Shown here piece after piece: positions 56,255-64,000 of a stretch of 64,000 nucleotides of DNA. A program made the translations under genes and the position numbers. The DNA is taken from assembly GCA_023954045.1 (NCBI GenBank), contig JAMLIR010000008.1, positions 84,594 to 148,593 of the forward strand. The letters are read 5' to 3'. The notes under the pieces were generated by a model. It was given only the letters and a program-made list of their open reading frames with translations. It did not search any database and was not told where the DNA came from. This stretch comes from Burkholderiaceae bacterium (GTDB taxonomy: Bacteria > Pseudomonadota > Gammaproteobacteria > Burkholderiales > Burkholderiaceae_E). How positions within the stretch are numbered: the first letter of the stretch is position 1; each line of letters starts with the position of its first letter.

Positions 56255-57124
56255 ATGCTCGAACCCCGCCTGCGTCACGTCACCTGCGCCAGTCCCAAGG
56301 GGCTGCACCGCCTCGCGTACTGGGAGTGGCTGCCGTCCGCGGCGAATCCGGTCGGCGCTCCCACGGTGATCTGCGCGCACGGCCTGACCCGCAACGGGCG
56401 CGACTTCGACGCGCTGGCTGCGCGGCTCTCGAAGCAGTGGCGCGTCGTCTGCCCCGACATGGCCGGACGCGGGCGCTCCGACCGGTTCGCCGATCCGTCC
56501 CTCTACGCGCTGCCGCAGTACGTCGCCGACAGCGTGACGCTCGTCGCGCGGCTCGACGTCGAGCGCGTGGCGTGGGTCGGCACTTCGATGGGCGGCCTGA
56601 TCGGGATGTTTCTGGCGGCCATGCCCGGCACGCCGATCGGCCGGCTGCTGCTGAACGACATCGGGCCGGTGGTCGATGAAGCGGGTCGCGGGCGGATCGG
56701 CGGCTACGTGGGCCAGGATCCGCGCTTCGCGACCGAGGCCGAGGGCGTTGCCGCGCTGCGCGAGCTGATGCGCGATTTCGGACCGCACAGCGACGATCAG
56801 TTCCGCCTGCTCACCCGCAACTACCTGGTGCAGCGCGAGGACGGCTGGACCTTCGCCTACGATCCGGCGATCGCGGTCTCGTTTCGCGAGCAGCAGGCCG
56901 CGCCGGCGCCCGATCTCTGGGCCGTCTACGACGCGATCCGTTGTCCGACGCTGGTGACCCGGGGTGCACAGTCCGACATCCTGTCTGCTGCGACCGCGGC
57001 GCAGATGACGCAGCGCGGCCCGAAGGCGCGTTGCGTCGAGTTCGACGGCGTTGGCCATGCGCCGACGTTCATTGCCGACGATCAGATCGACACGGTCGAG
57101 CGTTTCCTCGCCGCGCAGGCCTGA
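56255..57124 (+). CDS. Alpha/beta hydrolase
   Basis: 289 aa. VICAHGLTRNGRDFDALAARL, CPDMAGRGRSDRF, the nucleophile elbow WVGTSMGGLIGMFLA (Ser in GTSMGG) and the closing GVGHAPTF with the catalytic histidine. Possible substrates include esters or 3-hydroxyalkanoate oligomers in view of the bdhA neighbour; that is inference. It shares the palindromic control region with bdhA. Confidence 0.87.
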   Translation: MLEPRLRHVTCASPKGLHRLAYWEWLPSAANPVGAPTVICAHGLTRNGRDFDALAARLSKQWRVVCPDMAGRGRSDRFADPSLYALPQYVADSVTLVARLDVERVAWVGTSMGGLIGMFLAAMPGTPIGRLLLNDIGPVVDEAGRGRIGGYVGQDPRFATEAEGVAALRELMRDFGPHSDDQFRLLTRNYLVQREDGWTFAYDPAIAVSFREQQAAPAPDLWAVYDAIRCPTLVTRGAQSDILSAATAAQMTQRGPKARCVEFDGVGHAPTFIADDQIDTVERFLAAQA

Positions 57125-57172
57125 ACTGCGGGACGGGCGGGCACCGCGACCGCGGCGCCGCCCTGGGCACGA

Positions 57173-58219
57173 TCAGCGCCAGCCGGTGCGGTCGATGATC
57201 TTCGCTGCGGTGACCTGGGCGCGCCCGACCGAGGCGATCGGCAGCGAGTCCGCCTTGAAGGGACCGAGCGACTCGAGCTCCCGGTTGTTCAGCTTGACCG
57301 AGCTGACCACCGGCCACTCGTTGTTCCCGCCGGCGAAGTAGGCCTGCGCCGAATCGCTGGCGAGGTATTCGATGAATCGCACCGCGGTTTCGCGATGCGG
57401 CGCGTGCCGGGCCACCGCCGCGCCCGAGACGTTGACGTGGGTGCCGAAGCTCTTCTGGTTGGGCCAGACGACGCCGATCCGCTCGACCACCTCCCTGTCG
57501 GCGGGCTTGTCCGAGCGCATCAGACGCACCAGGTAATAGGTGTTGGTCAAGGCGACGCCGCACTCGCCCGTCGCGACCGCGCGGATCTGGTCGGTATCGC
57601 CTCCGCGCGGCTTGCGCGCGAAATTGGCCACGACGCCGCTCGCCCATTGCTCGGCGCCTGACTCGCCGAGGTGCTCCGACATCGCGCCGATCAGCGACAG
57701 CATGTAGGGGTGCGCGCCCGAACGGGTGCACACCTTGCCGCGCAGTTCGGGCCGTGCGAGGTCCTCGTAGTTCTGCACCTGCGCAGGGTCGACCTTGCGC
57801 TTGTTGTAGACGATCACGCGGGCGCGCGTCGAGATCCCGAACCACTCCGCGCCCTTGCCGTCGTCCTTCGCCCGCAGGGTCGCGGGGATGCGGGCCTCGA
57901 GCGTCGCGGACTTCACCGGCTGGAACAGGCCTTCGACCTGCGCTCTCCAGAGCCGCGCGGCATCGACGAGCAGGACGACGTCGGCGGGGCTGTTCGCGCC
58001 CTCGCTGCGCAGCCGCTCGAGGAGCGCCTCGTCGCCGGCCTCGATCCGGTTGATCCGGATGCCGGTCTGGCGGGTGAAGTCGGCGTAGAGCGCCTCGTCC
58101 GTCTGGTAGTGGCGGGCCGAATAGAGGTTCAGTACGTTCTCCTGCGCCCGGCCGGGGGCCGCGGTCGCGGCAGCCAGTGCGGCCGCGGCGAGGAGAAGGT
58201 ATGGCTTGAATTGCTTCAT
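57173..58219 (-). CDS. Fe(III) ABC transporter periplasmic binding protein (FbpA/FutA-like)
   Basis: 348 aa. Signal peptide LLLAAAALAAATAAPGRAQE, then NVLNLYSARHYQTDEALYADF, the usual FbpA/FutA opening. Later TNTYYLVRLMRSD holds the tyrosine pair that binds ferric ion. No permease or ATPase gene follows; tonB and receptor genes are in the same region. ATG at 58217-58219; longer in-frame starts run into the Fur box. TTGCAA and TAGACT 17 bp apart form a probable promoter at 58262-58288. Confidence 0.9.
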   Translation of the reverse strand: MKQFKPYLLLAAAALAAATAAPGRAQENVLNLYSARHYQTDEALYADFTRQTGIRINRIEAGDEALLERLRSEGANSPADVVLLVDAARLWRAQVEGLFQPVKSATLEARIPATLRAKDDGKGAEWFGISTRARVIVYNKRKVDPAQVQNYEDLARPELRGKVCTRSGAHPYMLSLIGAMSEHLGESGAEQWASGVVANFARKPRGGDTDQIRAVATGECGVALTNTYYLVRLMRSDKPADREVVERIGVVWPNQKSFGTHVNVSGAAVARHAPHRETAVRFIEYLASDSAQAYFAGGNNEWPVVSSVKLNNRELESLGPFKADSLPIASVGRAQVTAAKIIDRTGWR

Positions 58220-58293
58220 CGAAGAGTCCTGGCACAGAGCGTGATTCCCGGAAGGCGGCAGTCTATGCGAAACGAGAACCAGTTGCAATTGGC

Positions 58294-58322
58294 TTGATTT
58301 GCTCAATGCGAATGCGTATTGT
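58294..58322 (+). promoter_or_regulatory. Promoter and Fur box between the Fe(III)-binding protein and DUF2325 genes
   Basis: On the plus strand -35 TTGATT (58294-58299) and -10 TATTGT (58317-58322) are 17 bp apart. The Fur-like element CAATGCGAATGCGTATTG (58304-58321) covers the spacer and the -10. It probably serves both divergent genes under iron repression. Confidence 0.65.
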
Positions 58323-58377
58323 TTATATACAAGAGGCGCCCCGCCCCGGGGCGCCGTCCTCCGGGTGTACTGCGACG

Positions 58378-58695
58378 ATGAAGGCTCTGGTGGTGGGCGC
58401 CGACCGACTCGGCAACATTCCGCAGCTTCTGAACGAATACGGGATCTCGGTGATGCGGCACGTCTCCGGCAGGGACCCCGCAGCGCAGCGCGCCGACCGG
58501 TCGGTGCCGGCGGGAGCCGACGTGCTGATCCTCTTCACCGACTTCCTCGGCCACAACGTGATGCGCGGGTATCGGGACGCCGCACGCCGGCAGGGCCTGC
58601 CGGTGCTCGCCTGCAGACGCTCGGTCTGCAGCCTGCGGGGTGCGCTCGAAACCTGCGCCTGGTGCACGCGGCCCGCGGGCTGCGTCGCTCAGTAG
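58378..58695 (+). CDS. DUF2325 protein
   Basis: 105 aa. KALVVGADRLGNIPQLLNEYGI, HVSGRDPAAQR, ADVLILFTDFLGHNVMRGY and VLACRRSVCSLRGAL match DUF2325, small Rossmann-like proteins of unknown function. The C-terminal CAWCTRPAGC adds several cysteines. The Fur-box promoter suggests an iron-starvation role. The stop overlaps the convergent NlpC/P60 gene by 7 bp. Confidence 0.82.
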   Translation: MKALVVGADRLGNIPQLLNEYGISVMRHVSGRDPAAQRADRSVPAGADVLILFTDFLGHNVMRGYRDAARRQGLPVLACRRSVCSLRGALETCAWCTRPAGCVAQ

Positions 58696-59402
58696 TAGGC
58701 TGCGCCCGGCGAAATCGCGTCGCGCGCGCTCGGGGACGCGCCGGGGAACTGCGCAGGTTCGAGCGCTGTCGCGCGGCCGAAGCTGGCGCTCGTCAGGACG
58801 TCGGGCGGCGCGTCGGCCGCGGCGATGCGCCGCGCGCCGTTGAAACGGCGCATCCAGTACCGGTTGTCGATCTGCTCGACGCGGACCTGCCCGCCGCGCG
58901 AGGGCGCGTGCACGAACCGGTTGTCGCCGATGTAGATGCCGACGTGCGAGAACGCGCGCCGCAGCGTCCTGAAGAAGACCAGGTCGCCCGGACGCAGCTG
59001 GTCGAGCGCGACCGATTCGCCCTTGCGGCTCATTTCCTCGGAGCGACGCGGCAGCACCAGCCCCAGCGCCCCTTCGTAGACGTGCCGCACCAGCCCGCTG
59101 CAGTCGAGCCCGGTGTCGGGCGAATTGCCACCGAAGCGATACCGAACCCCGAGCAGGGACAGCGAGCGGATGACGAGTTCCGCGCCGAGTCGCGTTCCTT
59201 CGCGCGCTGCCTCGGCGCCATGCGAGTGGGGCGGCGGCGCATCGGCCGCCGGCTCGTCGTCCGCGCGCGCCGGCGCAGATGCCGCCAGCGCCGCAACCAG
59301 CGCCAGGCCCGCCACGACCCGCGCAGGAAGCGGCGCTCGGCGATGCGTGCCGCGCCCGCGAACGGTGCGCGCCATGCTGGCGGAGGGGGTTCGCGGCGGC
59401 AT
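58689..59402 (-). CDS. NlpC/P60-family cell-wall hydrolase (C40 peptidase)
   Basis: 237 aa with an arginine-rich start and a signal helix (VVAGLALVAALAASAPARAD). The catalytic cysteine is in GLDCSGLVRHVYEG; the histidine in FRRAFSHVGIYIGDNRFVHAP (around VFFRTLRRAFSH). It cleaves peptidoglycan peptides (gamma-D-Glu-diaminopimelate). Start at 59402 or the second ATG at 59375. Confidence 0.9.
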   Translation of the reverse strand: MPPRTPSASMARTVRGRGTHRRAPLPARVVAGLALVAALAASAPARADDEPAADAPPPHSHGAEAAREGTRLGAELVIRSLSLLGVRYRFGGNSPDTGLDCSGLVRHVYEGALGLVLPRRSEEMSRKGESVALDQLRPGDLVFFRTLRRAFSHVGIYIGDNRFVHAPSRGGQVRVEQIDNRYWMRRFNGARRIAAADAPPDVLTSASFGRATALEPAQFPGASPSARDAISPGAAYY

Positions 59403-59525
59403 CGCGCGAGCGTAGGAGAATTGCCCCGAGGTGTCAAAGCGGCCGTAAGGCGGCTGTCAGGGGTGGTCGTAGAATGCACGCGGACACCGGAGCAGCGCAA
59501 CGGCACGACCGAAGGAGGGCGGGGC

Positions 59526-61448
59526 ATGGGGGCAGGCGACGCAACGAAGGCCACATCGCTGAAGGAGTTCCATGCGCGGTCGATCGCCGATCGCGAGGGC
59601 TTCTGGGCCGAGCAGGCAGCGCTGATCGACTGGCACGAGCCGTTCCGGCGCGTGCTCGACTACACCAATCCGCCGTTCACGCGCTGGTTCGTCGGGGGAC
59701 GGACCAACCTGTGCCACAACGCGGTCGACCGGCACCTGGCGAGCCGCCGCGATTCGCCGGCGCTGATCTTCGTGTCGACCGAGACCGGCGCCGAACGCAC
59801 CTACACCTTCGGCGAGCTCCACCGCGAGGTCGTGCGGATGGCGGCGATCATGCGCGAGCTCGGCGTGCGCCGCGGCGACCGCGTGCTGATCTACATGCCG
59901 ATGATCCCCGAGGCGACGTTCGCGATGCTCGCCTGCGCGCGAATCGGCGCGATCCACTCGGTGGTGTTCGGCGGTTTCGCGTCGCACAGCCTCGCCAGCC
60001 GCATCGACGACGCGAGCCCGGTGCTCGTCGTCAGTGCCGACGCGGGCTCGCGTGCCGGCAAGGTGGTGCCGTACAAGCCGCTGCTCGACGCCGCGATCGG
60101 GATGGCGCGCAACAAGCCGGCCAACGTCGTGATGGTCGATCGCGGCCTGGCGCCGTTCGAGCGCGTGGCCGGGCGTGACCACGACTACGCCGCATTGCGC
60201 GAGCGGCACCTCGACGCCGAGGTGCCGGTCGAGTGGCTCGAGTCCAACGAGGTCAGCTACACGCTGTACACGTCGGGGACGACCGGGGTGCCGAAGGGCG
60301 TGCAGCGCGACGTCGGCGGCTACGCGGTCGCGCTGGCCGCGTCGATGAAGTACATCTTCTGCGGCAACGCCGGCGAGACCTACTTCTCGACGAGCGACAT
60401 CGGCTGGGTCGTCGGGCATTCGTACATCGTCTACGGCCCGCTGATCGCCGGCATGGCGACGATCATGTACGAGGGCACGCCGCTGCGTCCCGACGCCGGG
60501 ATCCTCTGGAAGCTGGTCGAGAAGTACCGCGTCACCGTGATGTTCTCGGCGCCCACCGCGATCCGCGTGCTGAAGAAGCAGGACCCGTCGTGGCTGACCC
60601 GCTACGACCTGTCGTCGCTGCGCGCGCTGTTCCTCGCCGGCGAGCCGCTCGACGAGCCGACGGCGCGCTGGATCGGCGAGGCGCTGGGCAAGCCGATCGT
60701 CGACAACTACTGGCAGACCGAGACCGGCTGGCCGATCCTCACCGTCGCCCACGGCATCGAGAAGACGCCGACGCGGCTGGGTTCGCCGGGCATGCCGATG
60801 TACGGGTACGACCTGCGGCTGCTGCACGAGCAGACCGGCGAGGAGGTCGGCGTCGACCAGAAGGGCGTCGTCGCGATCGTGCCGCCGCTGCCGCCGGGAT
60901 GCATGCAGACGGTCTGGGGCGACGACGATCGCTTCGTGCGGACCTATTTCTCGACGATCCCGGGCCGGCTGGTCTACTCGACCTTCGACTGGGGAATCCG
61001 CGACGCCGACGGCTACTACTTCATCCTCGGGCGCACCGACGACGTGATCAACGTCGCGGGCCACCGGCTCGGCACCCGCGAGATCGAGGAGAGCCTGTCG
61101 AGCCATCCGGCCGTGGCCGAGTGCGCGGTGGTCGGCGTCGCCGATTCGCTGAAGGGGCAGGTCGCGATGGCGTTCGTGGTGCTGAAGGATCCGGCGCAGG
61201 CCGCCGCGCAGGACGCGAGGCTGGCGCTCGAGGGCGACTTGATGGCCACCGTCGACCGGCAACTCGGCGCCGTCGCGCGGCCCGCACGCGTGCACTTCGT
61301 GACGCTGCTGCCGAAGACGCGCTCGGGCAAGGTGCTGCGGCGCTCGATCCAGGCAATCTGCGAGGCGCGCGATCCGGGCGACCTCACCACGATCGAGGAT
61401 CCGGGGGCGCTCGACCAGCTGCGCCAGGCACTCGGCTCGCGCACCTGA
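59526..61448 (+). CDS. prpE: Propionate-CoA ligase
   Basis: 640 aa. Adenylation motif YTLYTSGTTGVPKGVQRDVGGYAVAL is the PrpE form. FSTSDIGWVVGHSYIVYGPL, DNYWQTETGWPI, STFDWGIRDADGYYFILGRTDDVINVAGHRLGTREIEE and the acetylated lysine in [16 protein letters not shown] follow. It activates propionate for the methylcitrate cycle; the rest of that pathway is absent here. AGGAGGGCGGGGC precedes ATG 59526. Confidence 0.95.
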   Translation: MGAGDATKATSLKEFHARSIADREGFWAEQAALIDWHEPFRRVLDYTNPPFTRWFVGGRTNLCHNAVDRHLASRRDSPALIFVSTETGAERTYTFGELHREVVRMAAIMRELGVRRGDRVLIYMPMIPEATFAMLACARIGAIHSVVFGGFASHSLASRIDDASPVLVVSADAGSRAGKVVPYKPLLDAAIGMARNKPANVVMVDRGLAPFERVAGRDHDYAALRERHLDAEVPVEWLESNEVSYTLYTSGTTGVPKGVQRDVGGYAVALAASMKYIFCGNAGETYFSTSDIGWVVGHSYIVYGPLIAGMATIMYEGTPLRPDAGILWKLVEKYRVTVMFSAPTAIRVLKKQDPSWLTRYDLSSLRALFLAGEPLDEPTARWIGEALGKPIVDNYWQTETGWPILTVAHGIEKTPTRLGSPGMPMYGYDLRLLHEQTGEEVGVDQKGVVAIVPPLPPGCMQTVWGDDDRFVRTYFSTIPGRLVYSTFDWGIRDADGYYFILGRTDDVINVAGHRLGTREIEESLSSHPAVAECAVVGVADSLKGQVAMAFVVLKDPAQAAAQDARLALEGDLMATVDRQLGAVARPARVHFVTLLPKTRSGKVLRRSIQAICEARDPGDLTTIEDPGALDQLRQALGSRT

Positions 61449-61451
61449 GCG

Positions 61452-62258
61452 GTGTCTCCCGAGCTCGCGGTAGGGGTCAAGCGCAGCCTCGAGCTGTTGC
61501 TGCTCCCGCCTGCCGGACCCCTCTGGCTCGTGCTGCTGGGGCTCTGGGTCGGGCGCACCCGTGCGGCCACGGGGCGCGCGATCGCCGTGCTCGGGGTCGT
61601 GCTGGCGCTGGCGCTTTCGACGCAGGGCGTCGGCCGGCGACTGGTTGCGCCGCTGGAGCGCGAGGCCGGGCCTGCGCTCGACGAAGCCGCGTTGCGAGCG
61701 CTGATGGCGCGCAGCGACGCTCCGCAGGCGATCGTGATCCTCGGCGGTGGCCTGCGCTCGGATCGGCACGAGCGCCCGCACCGGTACCGGCCGCATCCGC
61801 GCACCACCGAGCGGATGCTCTACGGCGCGTGGGCCGCGCGCGTCACCGGGCTGCCCGTGCTCGTGAGTGGCGGCGTTCCGCGTGGCGCCGAGATCAGCGA
61901 GGCCGCGCTGATGAAGCGATCGCTCGAGACGCAGCTGTCGACCCGGGTGAGGTGGGTGGAGGACCGCTCGCTCGACACTGCCGACAACGCACGGGCGTCG
62001 GCCGACCTGCTGCTCGCGGACAAGCGCCGCCGCGTCCTGCTCGTGACCCACGCGGTGCACATGGTGCGGGCGCGAGCGGCCTTCGAGCAGGCGGGACTCG
62101 AGGCGGTGGCTGCGCCCACCGGTTTCCTGGGCGCGCCGGTGCACAGCGACTGGCTCGAGTGGCTGCCCAGCGCCGACGGCGCCGCGACCTGCTGGCTCGC
62201 GCTGCACGAGATCGGCGGACGGCTGTGGTACCGTCTGCGCGGCCTGAATCGACCCTGA
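61452..62258 (+). CDS. YdcF/ElyC-family (DUF218) protein
   Basis: 268 aa. Two N-terminal membrane helices (PLWLVLLGLWVG and AIAVLGVVLALALST) are followed by AIVILGGGLRSDRHERPHRY, GLPVLVSGGVP, SLDTADNARASAD and VLLVTHAVHMVRARAAFEQ. The family includes ElyC/SanA-like envelope proteins. It starts at GTG 61452, 3 bp after prpE. Confidence 0.88.
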   Translation: MSPELAVGVKRSLELLLLPPAGPLWLVLLGLWVGRTRAATGRAIAVLGVVLALALSTQGVGRRLVAPLEREAGPALDEAALRALMARSDAPQAIVILGGGLRSDRHERPHRYRPHPRTTERMLYGAWAARVTGLPVLVSGGVPRGAEISEAALMKRSLETQLSTRVRWVEDRSLDTADNARASADLLLADKRRRVLLVTHAVHMVRARAAFEQAGLEAVAAPTGFLGAPVHSDWLEWLPSADGAATCWLALHEIGGRLWYRLRGLNRP

Positions 62259-62268
62259 CGGAGACCCC

Positions 62269-62679
62269 ATGAAATCGAAGCCCGTGCTCGGCGCCGCCGA
62301 AGTGAAGACCATCGCTGCCGCCGCGGAAGCCGAGGCGCTGCGCAACCAGTGGGCGGTGTCGATCGCGATCGTCGACGACGGCGGACATCTGCTGTGGCTG
62401 CAGCGACTCGACGGTGCGGCGCCGATCTCGACCCGGATCTGCCAGGCGAAGGCGCGCACCGCCGCGCTGGGCCGACGCGAGTCGCGGGTCTACGAGGAAA
62501 TGATCAACGGGGGGCGCACCTCGTTCCTGTCGGCGCCCTCGCTCGAGGGGATGCTGGAGGGCGGGGTGCCGATCGTCTCGGACGGTCACTGCGTCGGGGC
62601 CGTCGGCGTCTCCGGCGTGAAGTCCAGCGAGGACGCGCAGATCGCGCGGGCGGGGATCGCGGCGCTGTCCGCAGGCTGA
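62269..62679 (+). CDS. GlcG/HbpS-family (Haem_degrading) protein
   Basis: 136 aa. AEALRNQWAVSIAIVDDGGHL, RLDGAAPISTRICQAKARTAA and GGVPIVSDGHCVGAVGVSG are the family signature. Members bind haem or corrinoid ligands or accompany glycolate genes; with no partner here the role is open. ATG 10 bp after the YdcF-like gene. Confidence 0.9.
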   Translation: MKSKPVLGAAEVKTIAAAAEAEALRNQWAVSIAIVDDGGHLLWLQRLDGAAPISTRICQAKARTAALGRRESRVYEEMINGGRTSFLSAPSLEGMLEGGVPIVSDGHCVGAVGVSGVKSSEDAQIARAGIAALSAG

Positions 62680-63972
<1,293 letters not shown>

Positions 63973-64000
63973 CTTCCGAGCACAGTTGCTGCGCTGCTCG

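Overview
The window is a very GC-rich, densely packed chromosomal segment whose gene families point to a betaproteobacterium of the Burkholderiales type: an orphan Bug (TctC-like) periplasmic receptor, a class II ribonucleotide reductase, PrpE, BdhA, recJ next to lolC/lolD, prfB-lysS with the classic +1 frameshift, aminotransferase divergent from uvrB, and Fur-box motifs of the Bordetella/Burkholderia style. Species assignment is inference; there is no rRNA in the window.

Region 1 (1-31 kb) looks like a stress or low-oxygen island broken by housekeeping genes. It holds nrdJ (partial), an ftsH paralogue, a Lon-like protease, a Usp-like protein, a LapA-like membrane protein, a TRAP transporter (dctP, terminator, dctQ, dctM), serA-serC, a phosphotransferase-kinase fusion, CapA-like, rtcB and archease, an ACP-FAAL-PlsC fusion, a DHH phosphoesterase, a PRPP-synthetase paralogue, a second phosphotransferase, nicotinate phosphoribosyltransferase, an acyl carrier protein, a two-subunit-E1 2-oxoacid dehydrogenase (E2 frameshifted twice) and an acetyl-CoA synthetase-like ligase. 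FNR-like TTGAT-N4-ATCAA motifs sit in four of the intergenic regions that drive these operons, suggesting common oxygen control.

Region 2 (about 30.2-31.1 kb) is the most unusual part. The tRNA-Asn(GUU) gene is split between U35 and U36 of the anticodon by a 233-nt group I intron (30324-30556). Thirteen nucleotides upstream on the same strand is a 150-aa gene resembling the intron-associated PD-(D/E)XK homing endonucleases (I-Ssp6803I type), standing free of the intron. A near-perfect LexA/SOS operator (31060-31079) abuts its start codon. The proposed system is a self-splicing tRNA intron whose mobility nuclease lies outside it and is induced by DNA damage.

Region 3 (31-47 kb) is mostly housekeeping: an aspartate/aromatic aminotransferase, uvrB, a low-molecular-weight phosphatase, iscR-iscA (without iscS and iscU) behind three repeated operator-like palindromes, an MFS transporter, lysS, prfB, recJ, a conserved hypothetical, lolC-lolD, a Bug receptor and TatD.

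Region 4 (47-59 kb) is iron-centred: tonB-exbB-exbD-TonB receptor-DUF1513 on one Fur-controlled strand, comEC, bdhA and an alpha/beta hydrolase diverging from a 21-bp palindrome, an Fe(III) ABC-type binding protein diverging from a DUF2325 gene over a Fur box, and an NlpC/P60 hydrolase. Region 5 (59.5-64 kb) has prpE, a YdcF-like protein, a GlcG/HbpS-like protein and an IS110-family transposase whose 300-bp 5' noncoding region may encode its guide (bridge) RNA. No CRISPR array, rRNA or prophage was seen.
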